Positions 1 through 11,678 of a stretch of DNA of 64,000 bases are shown here, piece after piece. This DNA comes from Calendula officinalis (Eukaryota > Streptophyta > Magnoliopsida > Asterales > Asteraceae), in assembly GCA_963853835.1 (NCBI GenBank), contig OY970822.1:15253501-15317500 (forward strand). The letters are read 5' to 3'. The notes under the pieces were generated by a model. That model made no database searches. It was not told the origin of the DNA and was given only the letters and a program-made list of their open reading frames with translations. The first letter of the stretch is position 1, and every line of letters begins with the position of its first letter. The position numbers and the translations under genes are program-made.

Positions 1-843
1 TAAAGATTATCCATTATATGATTTAAAGCCATTAAATCATATAGTAATTGGATAATATTGTTGTATAAATTATATAAAGGTTATTATATAATTAATTATT
101 AAAAGTATAAATACGAGTATATAATTCGTGTATATGGGTACCGAATTATTAGTGTATTAATACTAGACATATGATAGTTAAGTGCAACAATAATAAACTA
201 GTTAAACTATAAGGGATGGAAGTGTAAAAAGGAAGTTTAATTAAGAAGTTAATCTTAATTAAACTAGAAGGGTTTTAAGTGTAAGATCTTCTATTATAAA
301 TAGAAGGCTTATGGCTTAAACCTAATGTTGATTCCTTACACCATTAAGCCGAAACCCTAGCCCCCTCACTTCTTCCATTCAGTCGAAATAGAGCAAGACA
401 CCAAGTCTTGGTGTTCTTCGTTCTTCGTGTTCTTCGTGTTCTTCAAGTATTGAAGAACAAGTTCATTGCTTAGATCAACTAGAAGATCGCTCGATTTGTT
501 CATCATCAGTGGACTAATCTTAAGCAAACAACAAGGTATGTTTTGTCAAACATCTTTTCTCCCTTCTCCCCTTTGGTTGATGGTCGAACGAACCACACAA
601 GCTTTGTGTGTGTTCGAATTCTTCGTACAAGGTTTCTTTCTTGTTAATCTAGTCTAGATTTCCAACATCCCAATCCTTTAGGGTTTAAGGATTAGGTTTA
701 ATCCCAGTTCCGCTTTTAGGGATTAAATCAGCTAGTTGGTTTAACCGGTCAAGAACAAGTTCATGTTCTTGGTCAGCAAGGTTCGAACCAAGCATGCTAG
801 GCGGTCGGTCCTATGGGTCGATCGAGTACAATGAAACCCTACA
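1..843 (+). repeat. LTR of the gag-only retrotransposon family, left end cut by window
   Basis: This stretch is the reverse complement of the LTRs at 22584-23706, 29637-30759 and 31785-32915. It shares the TATA-bearing AT-rich half, the TTCTTCGTG repeats and the terminal CAATGAAACCCT before a final CA (here CCCTACA rather than CCCTTCA). No primer-binding site follows position 843, so it is most likely the 3' LTR of a plus-strand copy whose body lies left of the window. About 280 bases of the roughly 1.12 kb LTR are outside the window. Confidence 0.8.
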
Positions 844-1994
844 AAAAATACTAAGGTTGATGGGCTGAGATGGTTTTTGATTGATTAAAAGAATTCTTGA
901 TGGATTTTGGCAATTAGCAGATCGAACAAATTGGGCCTGATTATGATATGAGGCCGAACAAACTAGCAGATCGAAGCAGAACTAGCAGATCGAACTAGTT
1001 TCTATGTTGAATTGTTCGGCTTTGTCTTCGGGCCGAACTAGCAGATCGAACTAGCAGACCGAACAAAGGTGAGACGGGATGAATCGAACTAGCAGAATGA
1101 ACGATTTCGATTCTATGTTGAATTGTTGATAGATTATATGTTGAATTGATTGTCGGAATTGACAGAATTGATTGGAGGATTCGATTAGGTTGAATTGTTC
1201 TTGTGTCGAAGACGGGATCTTTTCAAGCTGCCGTCTTTGGTTTCTTCCAGAAATCAGAAATCGAGATTAAAGCGAAGATCGAATGATTCAGTTGAAATCA
1301 ACTCAAATTCTGAAATCGATTAAGGCTGAAATCAATTCCAATTTTGTAATCGATCTTTGATCTTAAGCCGAACGATTTGATTTTGACTGAGCCGAACTCT
1401 TTGTTATTGCCGAACTCTATGATCTTAAGCCAAGCCGAACTCTGAGCCGGGAACTGGAATCGAGCCGAACTTTGTCTGAGCCGAGAATCTGTTCGAGCCG
1501 ATCACTGAGCCGAACAAGTGGAGCCGAAGACTGTGAGCCGAACACCTGTGAGCTTGTTCTTGAGGCCGAGAACCTTCAACATGTATGTTCGTAATACTCA
1601 AAAGCTTACAAAATTGATCCTATTTTCTTCAATTCTCAACCAAATACAATGATTTAATGCACAAAACGTTAGAAAATCAATTTCTAACAGTTTGATCCGA
1701 TTATACAACTCAAAACGGATCAAACTAGCCTTCGATTTCGGATTTTCAGTCAACTTTTTGAGTTTTCATGTTTTTCACAAAAAGCACAAAATTGAGGTGA
1801 TTTGTTGATGGATTTGAACGAAATTTAATTCTATTCTTATTAGAATCAATGGAGAAACATGAATCTTTAATAAAATCATCAATTCAAACGGAAAAAATTT
1901 GATGATTAAATTTCACAATGACGAAGAAAAAAAATTCAAAAACTTAGATCTTGATCAAATCATCACGAATTTGGATCTACTCCTTGAAGGATTA
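844..1994 (-). mobile_element. 5' leader of a minus-strand LTR retrotransposon, body lost
   Basis: Read on the minus strand, this sequence follows the LTR and primer-binding site at 1995-2410, so it is the untranslated leader of an LTR element. No gag or pol frame is visible. From about 950 to 1560 it is rich in irregular repeats built on GCCGAAC, TCGAAC and AGCAGATCGAAC. It ends abruptly against the LTR at 1-843, which suggests that the other element inserted here or that the body was deleted. Confidence 0.65.
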
Positions 1995-2007
1995 AGCTCT
2001 GATACCA
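1995..2007 (-). other. Primer-binding site (initiator tRNA-Met type)
   Basis: On the minus strand this reads TGGTATCAGAGCT, the usual plant LTR-retrotransposon primer-binding site complementary to the 3' end of initiator tRNA-Met. It lies two bases inside the LTR edge at 2010, which fixes the element's orientation. Confidence 0.85.
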
Positions 2008-2009
2008 AT

Positions 2010-2410
2010 TGAGAGGGCTAATGAGACTGAAATGAGCTTAATTCATGGTGATTTGGTGAAGATTGAAGAATCAAAGTGTGTGTGTTCTTGAGAGAGAATG
2101 AAGATGGAAGGAAGACTTTCAAAATGTTAATTCTATTCAAATGTAAGAAAGCTTACAATCTAAGTCATCACAAGGGTTTATATACCCCAACCCCTAAATA
2201 CAATTAAGATGGACTAATTAAGCATAATTACATATTTAAGCTCAAAACTTAGTCCTAACACGACATCAGTAGTAAACAACATCGCCAGTAGTAAGTTGAT
2301 CATTAGTAGTATATTGCAATTCTGCCTCATCAGTACTAACTCGTGTATCATCATCAAGTCTTTATCAGTACCAACTGCAGCATCAGTAATAGATCATTTA
2401 TATCCCAACA
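2010..2410 (-). repeat. 5' LTR (401 bp) of the minus-strand element
   Basis: The segment has TG...CA termini (TGTTGGGAT ... CCTCTCA on the minus strand) and directly abuts the primer-binding site. A TATA-like TATATAAACCC on the minus strand near 2170 fits an LTR promoter. The partner LTR is not in the window. The family is not recognised; copia or gypsy cannot be decided without coding sequence. Confidence 0.75.
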
Positions 2411-3992
2411 GTATCCACACAAAACAACGACAAATTATTATCTTCCATTTCATTACATAAACGGTTTACTTTGAATTTGTAAAAATTTACCAGTTTCGGA
2501 TAAAAACGTCTGTGTTAAATTAAATTTCTAGGAGTTTATTGGTTTGGCTAATATATAATATATAATAGTTTACAAAAGAAAATAAATTCTATATATGACG
2601 TCTTTGTTAAATTGAAATGGAATAAATTGATTAACCAATAATGATGCCAATAGAGAATACTTTTTAAAATAAGGTACGCAAACTATATACTAGTAAATTT
2701 GTCATTTCAAATTGATTTTTAAAGAGTGAGAGGCCTAAATGATTTACATACTGGTAGAGAGTAGCTGAGAACCTGCACAAATTAAGTAGCGAATTTTCAT
2801 ATTGCTTTATTTTCGGTATATAAACGATGTATGTTACAAATAGTGAAACGAAAATTGAATGGAATATAGCATGGACTGATGGACTCAATTCCATATAACG
2901 ATAGTGATATAAAGCCGAACAAAAGCGTGGCCTCATGCATTGTAAAAATAAAGATGCTTCCTCACTATTAATTTAGAAATTAAGTATATTAGGATATACT
3001 ACTTAATTAGAAAACGATAAAAACTCCTTAAGAAAAATACAAGTTACGTTGTTTGACTTCATTGGCATCATCTTTACTTTAGTATATAGTTTTGGTAGTA
3101 CATAAAATAGACACCAATATCCTAAGCATTGTTGCACATTCTATTATCATTCCAATTTTAGAACATGATCATGTTAATTGGTTGGCCACCGTTTTATTCA
3201 TGGGCATTTGACATGCGGCTAATAACAAACAATGTGTTTACCTCTCATACCAAAACTAATAAATATTTCTAGTTTGGCCGTGGATATAGACGTTCGTTTT
3301 GTACCTTAAACTTGAGTGCGACTTTGAATTATCCAATTGTAGGTCTTCTCGTGTAACCCTGTATACCTTGTTTAATCGACGTACTACTTTCTCAAATGTT
3401 CTCTACAAGTATTTATTCGAGGTTTTCTTTGATTATTACTAATCCGGCACCTAAATTTTCCAAGTAATGTTTTAGAAGCTGTTCGCAATTGCTTAATTTT
3501 TAAACTTATTGGAGAATCTATAATGGGAGGTTATGGTTAAGCTTATTATTATCATGATATTTTTTATGGAAAAGTCTTTAGCGTGAAAATAATTAAGTAA
3601 TAGAAGTGTTTTGGCATCGATAATTTGTATTAAATATCTAAAAAATGTATAATTTTTGAGAGAAGGATGTTGTAAAGGGACAAAAAGGAGAATATAAACA
3701 AGAGAGGGGAGTGCCGGTGCGTGGGTGGCGCCGCCTAAAGATTGGATTTCCCAAAGGAAGGAAGTGATTGTTTGTTTCTTTCTCTCCTGCTTAATTGTCT
3801 TCTCCGTCGTCCTCCTCCGGATCCTCTGTTCTATTACAAAAATATTGCAAAAAATTATTATGTTAACAATATTATAATCTTAATTCATTAAAGCATAACA
3901 ATATTTGGTTACCAATTTCCAAATTTTAACAAAACATTTGTTTTTATAAGCTTATTTTTCAAACTAAAAATGCTATGCTATTATGTGTTGCT
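2411..3992. other. Intergenic, no gene seen
   Basis: AT-rich sequence with only short chance frames. A pyrimidine-rich, slightly GC-richer patch at about 3660-3840 resembles a plant promoter or 5' leader, but no coding exon follows it. Confidence 0.6.
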
Positions 3993-4349
3993 TGGGACGA
4001 AACTGAAATTTGAATTCGTGTTCGTGTCGTGTTCGTGTTGTGTAAAATAAACACGAAGTCGTGTCGTGTCGTGTCGTGTTCGCGTGCAGAGATTAACACG
4101 AAATTGACACGATAGTTATGACTTTGTCGTGTTTATCGTGTTTTTAGCATGTAATATGTAAGAAATTTGTTATTTATTTTTTGTTGTCGTGTTTGTCGTG
4201 TTTATCGTGTTATCGTTTTTTTAATCGTGTCGTGTTCGTGTTAGCAAAATAAAACACGACTTCGTGTCGTGTCGTTTTCGTGTTGAACGTTTTCGTGTCG
4301 TGTCGTGTTATCCAGAAACACGAAACGATAGCACGATTTGACAGCCCTA
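3993..4349. mobile_element. hAT-type MITE built of CGTGT repeats, copy 1, left end lost
   Basis: The segment is made of short CGTGT/ACACG runs (for example TCGTGTCGTGTCGTGT) and shares its order of motifs with the copy at 57099-57514, including the stretch around GAGATTAACACGAAATTGACA. The right end reads TTTGACAGCCCTA, the reverse of the TAGGGCTGTCAAA terminus of the second copy. The left terminus is missing. No coding sequence. Confidence 0.7.
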
Positions 4350-5801
4350 ATATTATCTGTTTATTCCGTGTTGAAACAAATAATTTGAAATGACTATTTG
4401 TCAAAAAATCTGTAAAAAACCCAATTATTTTGTTTTGTGGTATTCAAAGTAGAGTTCTAGAAAAACAAGCATGAATGTGCTTATTGTATTATGAAAACAA
4501 GTTATTTCAATTTTACATATGAACTAAAATGTTTGTTAAATAAAAAAAAACTGATTATCTGATTATTGCAATTTTAAGCTGCATAATCAAATTTAAATTT
4601 TTACTGTAATGCTCAGAAGTCGTGTAATCACTCTCATATTAAAGTCGGATTCGGGTAGGGTCTATCGGGTCGAAAAATTGGGTTTGAATTTCAAAATCGG
4701 ATTTTCTATGCATTTTTTATAAAAGAACATTAATCAAAATTAAAAATTTCCCAGGTTAAAATTCGGTGAGATATAGATATAATAAAAAATTGTTTGGATG
4801 GTACAAGTAGCTATTTAGATTTGCAAAATGTAACAATCAAATAAAAGTCAAACAATCTTTTAATGAGTTGATGGTAGAATTTAAATGGCCAAATTGTTTC
4901 TGATTTAGAGCATGGGTTTAACTGGTTTCTACAACATGCATATTGGGCTCAGTTTGCCAAAGCCCGATTATAGAATACAGTTCAAACTGGCGCATAATCA
5001 AGACCCACACGACAGCCCAATTGTCTCTTGACTCTCGAATCTATCTATTCTGGTCGGCTGGTCCGGTTGTAATTTTAGAACAAAAAAGGAAAAAAGAATT
5101 AAAATAAGGGTTAAACAGCCCAACTAAAGTGTGTTTCTGGTTGGTGTGTACTGTGTGACATGTCAAATAAAATTTTAATGAGAGCAATGACATATCAATC
5201 AAAACTTTAATAATATACGTACAATAATAATACATGATAAGTTAAATCCAGCTTTACGTCCCATTATTTATTGGTGGATTAAAGAGTACCCTACTTCTAA
5301 TTATATGGTCAATTACGAGTCAAGATTAGTTTTAACATAATTGAAAGATTAGTATTATCAGTGACGACCGGTTTGTATCTGGTCCAATTCTTCTGAAGTT
5401 CCACGTGATGACATTCAAACCATTCATTGATTAATCTCCAGTTTCACTGGATTCCCATGAGTACTCTCCCATTAATACCATTCACCAACTCCAATTAATT
5501 CCCAATAATTTACATACTTTTAAAAGCTGTAAATTGGACATTTTCATAAACAACATATATTTTTTGTTTGTATTAAGCATGATTAATTCAGGGTTAATTA
5601 TAAATATATAATTAAAATCAAAAACAAAAAACAAATCCAGCCAAAACACATTCACATGTTTTTGTTTCATCTCATTAAAAACACTTGTTCCCCATCTCAT
5701 TTTTAGACTTCACATATCTCCCTCCATTTTATCCATCTTCATCACTTTTTATACAAACCAAATACATACAGATTATTATATCTATCATCTTCATCTTCAC
5801 C
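4350..5801. other. Intergenic, upstream region of the Ole e 1-like gene
   Basis: AT-rich, no recognised gene. A TATA-like TTTTATACAAA lies near 5747, about 50 bases before the start codon at 5802, and could serve that gene. Nothing else is supported. Confidence 0.55.
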
Positions 5802-6376
5802 ATGAAACCAACAACAATTTTCTTTCTATTGTCAATATTATTCATGTTTCAACAACTTGGATCTTCAAAACCAATCGTTCCTCATATCAGTGTCATGGGT
5901 ATGGTCTTTTGTGACTCATGTTTCAACAACACCCATACCTACTTCTTATCAGGTTCATCCTTTTAATCTTACTTTTATTTTATTTTCATATTCTTATTTT
6001 GTTTTATAATTTTATATAGTAGTACTGTTTGATTGCAGGGGCAGATGTAAGGATCGATTGCAAATTTAATGCGGTTTCACCAAGAACAACTGAACAAATA
6101 TCATTTTCGGTTAACAGAACTACAAACCGTTATGGAGTGTATAGAATGGATATACCTTCGGTTGATGGGATCTTTTGTGCTAAAGAAGCTGCTGTTTTAA
6201 ACACGTGCAGAGCAACCTTAATTAAAAGTAGTTCCCCAACATGTAATTCACCCGGTTTCGTAACTACATCTGATGAATTCTCTCTCAAATCCAAAAGGTC
6301 AAATGAATGCATCTACAGTATGTTTGCATTGAGTTTTAGACCGGCTAAGAAAGATCTTGCCATTTGTGGAAAGTAG
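5802..6376 (+). CDS. Secreted Ole e 1-like (pollen allergen/extensin domain) protein
   Basis: Two exons, 5802-5952 and 6039-6376, joined in phase across an 86-bp GT-AG intron (donor TCAG|GTTCAT, acceptor TTGCAG|GGGC), give a 162-residue protein. Residues 1 to about 22 form a signal peptide (hydrophobic FFLLSILFMF core), so the product should be secreted to the cell wall or apoplast. After it comes a GMVFCDSC motif and seven further cysteines, including RIDCKF, IFCAK, NTCRA, NECIY and a C-terminal AICGK. This matches the Pollen Ole e 1/extensin family, whose cysteines pair in disulfides. The length is typical of the short members, which lack a proline-rich domain. The ATG at 5802 was chosen because it gives the signal peptide; an upstream in-frame ATG at 5685 would bury it. 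The ligand or role is unknown, and cell-wall association is inferred from the family. Confidence 0.85.
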
Positions 6377-8135
6377 GAATGGTTAAAGTTAGTTTTATTG
6401 ATGTAATATTGTATTTGAATTTCTGCCAATTAAGGTTTGAAAACAAATATGTAGTGGTCCCAAATTTAAGCGTGTAAAATTCATTTGTCCATCTGTGTTA
6501 TTATAGTGGAATTGGAAATGTCAGTTTAATATGCTCTTCAGATTGTTTTTATCTACTGCTGACTAATTTGACCAGTACTATTCAAGCTTAAAACTGAGGA
6601 AACCACCAAAATATTTATTAAACCATGTCTTATTGCATAAAATTTCAATAGTATAAAAGGCTTAAAAATGTAGGGCTGTTACCGGCTCATTGTTCTTTTT
6701 GCGGATTTTGAAGCAAAATAGTATAATTAAGATTAAAATAAATTAAAGTAAATAGTTAGTGTATGAACCCACAATCCCACTTAATAAAATAATGTTAATT
6801 ATGTTTAAACATAAAAGTAGGCGCAAAAGTTTTAATTCACAAGATTAAAGAAGATTATTAGTAAACGAGTGCATATTACCTTTTAGCAGAGTAAATAGAA
6901 ATCGTATCTTACTAAAACGGAGTATTTAAAATGATTGGGCTGCTTAGTATATTTAAAATAGTGGGCTGAGTAGAGAAAAGTCCAATACAAGGTTGGGCTG
7001 AGGAACGGAGCCAGGCCGTGAGTGTTGTTAGTCGATGGGCCGGTGAGTATTAATTTCCAGAAAGACTGAAGCCCATCTGCAGTCAGAGATGAGTTATGTG
7101 GGGCAGACAGCAGAGTCATTATTATTGGCTTTAACTAAATACAGTATACTATACTCTGTCCAATAAATATTTAAGGACTTCTAATTATCGCAATTCAGAA
7201 TTGTTTACTATGCTATCTTATTTTGTTTTGTAAAATAATTCTCTATTAAAATAAAAGCCTACTTGGTTTCCATAGCTCTTAATTTGTATTTTAAAGGTTA
7301 ACTTCCGAAGCAAAAAAAAACAACTTATAAAAGAAGTGTTTTTTTCAACAAAAATAATTCTGGATTTTTTTTTAAATGTCAGAATGCCCATAAATAATTA
7401 TATATCACATTTAGCTTTTTTATATCATTTATATTTTCCAGCTCTAATTATTTTGTCAAACATCTTTACACAAATAAAAATCAAACTTTCAAGCTTTAAA
7501 TGAGAAATTAAGAATTAAAACAAACTACGAGCTAATAGCTCCTTGTAGCTCATTTCTCATAATATGGTTAAGATAAGATAGTCAGATGGAACCTCTCTTG
7601 ATGCTAGCAAGTTACAAAACAAAATAAACAAAATTATGTAGCATCTATATGGAGACAAACGGTTAGTAGATAACTGAATATATTGTCATATTAATTAATT
7701 TTGTTTGCTAGCCATTTAAAAAGGCTTATTCGTAAATGTAGCATTGCTACTTTATCCTAAAAGCTAAAATTTTATTCTGATTATGTATTTATAGTTGTCA
7801 TTATTTTGGTGTAATTTTTTATTCCAAAAAATATATATAAAAAAGAAAACGTATGGCATTTGTTTGGCGAAATCAATGCATAATTTTTGGAAGGACGTAA
7901 TAGGAACAGGTTTACTTTTTGTGAATCGGACCGACCGACGGCAGTACTTTCTAGGTGCATTACCATCCCCCTTTTCTATTCGTAATTTCTTTCCCCAACA
8001 AAAAACAAACAAGACTTTTTAATTCAAAATAATATAAATAAACAATTTTTTATTATTATTTTAACTTTAACTTCCCAATAAATACGAAATTCGTCCACTC
8101 CTAGTTCTTCTCTTGTTACAATCCAAGCCCTCGGT
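6377..8135. other. Intergenic with a degenerate Stowaway-like MITE piece
   Basis: No gene is seen. About 6715-6850 matches the interior of the Stowaway-like MITEs at 39951 and 46440 (AAATAGTTAGTG, then CCCACTTAATAAAATAAT). At about 6930-7080 there are several TGGGC/GCCCA (site II-like) motifs, often found in plant promoters, but no gene start is evident beside them. 8070-8135 is the likely leader of the NAC gene. Confidence 0.5.
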
Positions 8136-8924
8136 ATGGAGACCTCCACAACGCCGGTGACGACCGTTCAGATGCCGATCGGATACCGGTTTTGTCCGAC
8201 GGATGAAGAGATCATCATCCACTATCTCCGTCCCAAGGTTTTCTCCTCCCCTTTGCCGGCCACCGCCATCCTCCACCACCATCATCTCTTCCGCCACCAT
8301 CCCGCCGACCTCCCAGGTCATTCATCCTTCCATTTCCCTCTCTCTCTTAATTCCGCTCAATCCATTAACGTTTTTCTTATATTTTTCAGGCGACCAAAAG
8401 GAGAAAAGATATTTCTTTTGCAAAACAAGTAACATTAACGACGCTCCCAATGAAGCCGGCTACTGGAAGCCCATTAACAACACCCACAGCCTCATTTTAG
8501 CTACCGGATGCAACCATCCCATCGGTTTCAAGAAAGCTTTTGTTTTCTACCAGTTTTCCGACCACCGCCGTTCCGGTTCAAGAACTTCATGGATCTTACA
8601 CCAATTCCGACTCCTCTATCCCTTACCAATCAATGTATAAAAAATTTCAGATTGATTAAATTTGTTCAACCATCTTTCTACTTTTCTTTTATTAAATTTG
8701 TGTTTTATTTTTTGAAGATGGAAGAATGGGTGGTGTGCAGCATTCACATGAAGTCGAAGAAACCCAAAAATGAAGAGCAACGTCCGGCTAAAAAACCCAA
8801 GAAATCTCATTCCAACAATGTTCAAGTGATTGACGACGATTCCACATCATCCAGTGGGATTACTTTTAACGACGATTTGGATGATCGGAAAGAAGAAGAA
8901 GAAGAGGAATCAAAAGCTAATTAA
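8136..8924 (+). CDS. NAC-domain transcription factor, short form
   Basis: Three exons, 8136-8316, 8390-8634 and 8718-8924, join in phase (donors CCAG|GTCATT and AAT|GTATAA; acceptors TTTCAG|GC and TGAAG|ATG) to a 210-residue protein. The NAC subdomains appear in order: A (IGYRFCPTDEEIIIHYLRPK), B (reduced, ending HHPADLPGD), C (KRYFFCK ... EAGYWKP), D (IGFKKAFVFYQF ... SRTSWILHQFRL) and E (EEWVVCSIHMK). Exon boundaries fall at the usual NAC places. The tail after about residue 160 is lysine-rich (KKPKNEEQRPAKKPKKS, a probable nuclear signal) and then acidic. NAC proteins bind DNA as dimers in the nucleus. The VFSSPLPAT stretch recalls the VNI2/ANAC083 group, but that assignment is weak. Subdomain B is odd, with HHHH where acidic residues are usual. 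The third acceptor (GAAG) is weak but conserves the WVVC frame. Confidence 0.85.
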
Positions 8925-9407
8925 GTTAAATCCAAAAAGTAGTTGGTTTCCTACCTAACTTTTACTGCTCAACTTAAATTTTTTGTATGGTTAACTTTTG
9001 ACAAATTGAAGGAGAGTGTTTTACATTGAATATGGTTAAAGCAAGCTTACTGTTCCATTAATGGTCTGCTATGATTACATGTGCTCGACTGTAAACTGGC
9101 TATATATATTTACCAAAATTACTTCATGCATCAGTGTATCACATGTACGGACTGTATCAAGTAGGAGATGCAGTATAATAAGTCAATAACATACAATAAA
9201 TGCTTCTAGTGATCAAATTAATCATCATGTGTAAATTACTAACCTCCAAAGCAAATGGCTAATACCCTAATGGTATTTGATATTTAGGTGTCTTATAAGG
9301 TCGTGGATTCAAATCTTGTTTTGGATAGAAATTTAAAATTTTGGTAGATTTAGGTACATGTGTTAGCGGTTAAAAAGAACCGTAACACTAGTCAAATGTC
9401 TTGTAAG
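8925..9407. other. 3' flank of NAC gene; possible tRNA-related SINE fragment
   Basis: No coding sequence. At about 9255-9335 the string TAATACCCTAATGGTAT followed 35 bases later by GTGGATTCAAATC resembles the A and B boxes of a tRNA-derived SINE. There is no clear tail or target-site duplication, so this is tentative. Confidence 0.35.
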
Positions 9408-10165
9408 CAATGGCGGTAGCAAGGGGGTCAGTGTGGGCCATTGACGACCCCCAATTTCTAGGTTTTAAATTTTTTAAATTTTTTTAAGTATAAATTGTAA
9501 TATAGGTATAATACTATAAATGACCACCCAAATCCTAAAAGAAAAAGGGTTTTATGCGGCAGAAATTAGTGACCATTGACCTTCGCTCCTCTCAATACTC
9601 TTAATTTCAGTTGTTCAGAAAATAAAGCCTTAAGCCCTTAAGCTCTCATCATCTTCATCTCATAAATAAGTTAATCAGGTATCTTCATTTGCTTTTCTAT
9701 TTTAATTGGCGCATCACCCAGGGGCAGTAGGACATGGTCTCAATTTCAATATATGTATTGTTTTTTCACGGCTTAAAATATAGACACGGTCGTCCCTAGA
9801 CATGGACGACAAGGGCGGTTGCCCAGGACCCACAAAATTTAGGGGGCCGCTTTCAAAAAAATCAACCCATGTATACATATGTGTGAACTTATTTAAATCA
9901 ATGTAAGTCCAACGAAATATTAAAAATCGGCAGACTAAAGGGTCCAATCCGGATATTTAAACTGGGGATTGAGCGTTACTTTTAATTTGCCGGAAATTTT
10001 TTAGTTATTTGGAAAAAAATATACTTTAGGGGGCCCAATTTTAAAATTTTTGCCTAGGGCCCAAAAATTAGTTGGACCGGCCCTGAATATAGATTTATAT
10101 TTTGTTACATGTTTATAATTTTTAAGTTTCGCCCCCTCTTAATATTTTTCCTGATACCGCTCCTG
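9408..10165. mobile_element. hAT-type element, non-autonomous, outer copy
   Basis: It starts CAATGGCGGTAGCAAGG and ends GATACCGCTCCTG. The ends are imperfect inverted repeats of the common plant hAT form (CA..GGCGGTA). It is flanked by perfect 8-bp duplications CTTGTAAG at 9400-9407 and 10166-10173, the size made by hAT transposases. It has no transposase frame. Another hAT element (9785-10085) is inserted within it. Confidence 0.85.
9785..10085. mobile_element. hAT-type MITE nested in the previous element
   Basis: The ends CACGGTCGTCCC and GGACCGGCCCTG are imperfect inverted repeats. The flanking 8-bp duplications AATATAGA (9777-9784 and 10086-10093) are perfect. The internal GGGGGCC ... 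GGGGGCCCAA motifs are typical of the widespread GGGCC-rich hAT MITEs. No coding sequence. Confidence 0.85.
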
Positions 10166-10173
10166 CTTGTAAG

Positions 10174-11235
10174 GTTATCGGGGTATAAAAATTACGGTAT
10201 TCGGTGCAAATATAGCAAAACGTTGGTAATTTTGGTACTGAGTCCGGCTGTCCAAACCAATTTAAAAAAACTTTAGTTAAACGACGTTATCATAATGAAA
10301 AACTTGCTCCAAGTTTAGATTCAGTTCACATCACGATTTAGGGACAGACGTGTTTAAAGCTTGATATGTGACGATACCAGAATTATATTATATGGTCCCC
10401 TTTTTTCAATATAAATATTCTCAAATTGTGTAATGTTTTTTGTACTCTGTTTAGTGGTATAACTAAATCCAAGAATAGTTAAAGTGTCATGTGTTGTGTC
10501 TTGAAGTGATTAGTGTTATTTCCAAGGTTGTTAAAAACAAGCAGCATAGGTGAGGGTGTTGGTAAGCATTCTTGTTTTTCCATTTTCATATAAAAATTAT
10601 TTACAACCAAGTCAAGAATAAGATTCTTCGTGTCCCCTCCTCTCTCACTACAAACAGTTTTTTTTAATGGTATTTATATTATAATGGATTCTTTGAGGTT
10701 TCTGAACTTTGTTTCTAATGTACGTGATAAAACTATTTATTGCCGTTTCCAGACCATCTAGTAATTTGTCAAGGGAGAAATCGAACTTCAAACATATAAG
10801 AAATTATTCGAAAACCCTTAACGCCAAAATGGTAAAATCTTGTTGGTATTATTTTTTATATATCATTAGTAAGGTGTATTAAAAGGGGATTTATATATAC
10901 CCATTATTATGTAAAAAGAATCGTATCACTTATCTCAAGACAAGACATAAAAAATCTCCTAATTATATTAAAACATATCTAAACATGTAGGAAATTTGGA
11001 CTTTCATCCATATTTATTAATGACACTCCCCACGTTCATTTAATTGTTAATTAAAAACTTTATTAGATACATTAATTAAATGGTACAATAATCCAGTGAA
11101 ATTTACATGCATAACCATATCATCATTCATACATGTGGACATTTTCTCAGTACAAAAATTTACCAAGAAAACCTAATGACAAACACTAGTTTTTAATTGT
11201 GCTAAAACATATATATGCAGTATATATTAAGTGGA
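10174..11235. other. Intergenic, nothing recognised
   Basis: AT-rich sequence without open frames of note, RNA genes or clear repeats. Confidence 0.5.
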
Positions 11236-11243
11236 TGTGCACA

Positions 11244-11405
11244 CAGTGGTGAATCTATGATCAAAATTAATCGGGGTCCACTAATAGTTGTCCAATAAAA
11301 GATTTTTTCTATTAAAATAGATAAAAATTCAGATTTTTTGTACATGGGCGGCCCCACCAAGTGGGGGCCATGCACCCCCGTTACTTCTATGTGCATCCGC
11401 CAGTG
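11244..11405. mobile_element. Small hAT-type MITE (162 bp)
   Basis: The ends CAGTGGTGAATC and GCATCCGCCAGTG are inverted repeats of the plant hAT CAGTGGCGGA type. Perfect 8-bp duplications TGTGCACA lie at 11236-11243 and 11406-11413. An internal GGCCCCACCAAGTGGGGGCC forms a hairpin. Confidence 0.85.
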
Positions 11406-11463
11406 TGTGCACATACATTATATATCTAACTGTTGGATCCCAACAACACTAACGTGTTGCATT

Positions 11464-11640
11464 ATGGCTAAGTAAAGACAAGGAAAGTAAATAACACACA
11501 ATATTTTTAATGATTAAGAGTTTATTAAAACAACTTAATGCAGTACAAAGTTTGCGGAAATAGATAGTACACACTAGCTAAAATTTTATACTTAGAAGTG
11601 ACACTTTTGATCGTTCGACTAAGATCCTATGCAATGAGAG
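11464..11640. repeat. Dispersed repeat shared with 61740-61900
   Basis: About 170 bases, including AATGATTAAGAGTTTATTAA and a TATAC...GAAGTGACACTTTGAT-like end, recur at 61740-61900 in the same orientation with substitutions. It lies just outside the copia LTR, so it could be part of an older LTR or another repeat family. No coding sequence. Confidence 0.5.
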
Positions 11641-11678
11641 TTTATCAGCTGATACTAACAGCTGATATTTAATGTCTG

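Noticed and set aside
5041..5235. Short minus-strand frames near 4210, 5041 and 5482
   Set aside because: AT-rich chance frames of 64-72 codons without domains; one covers the CGTGT MITE.
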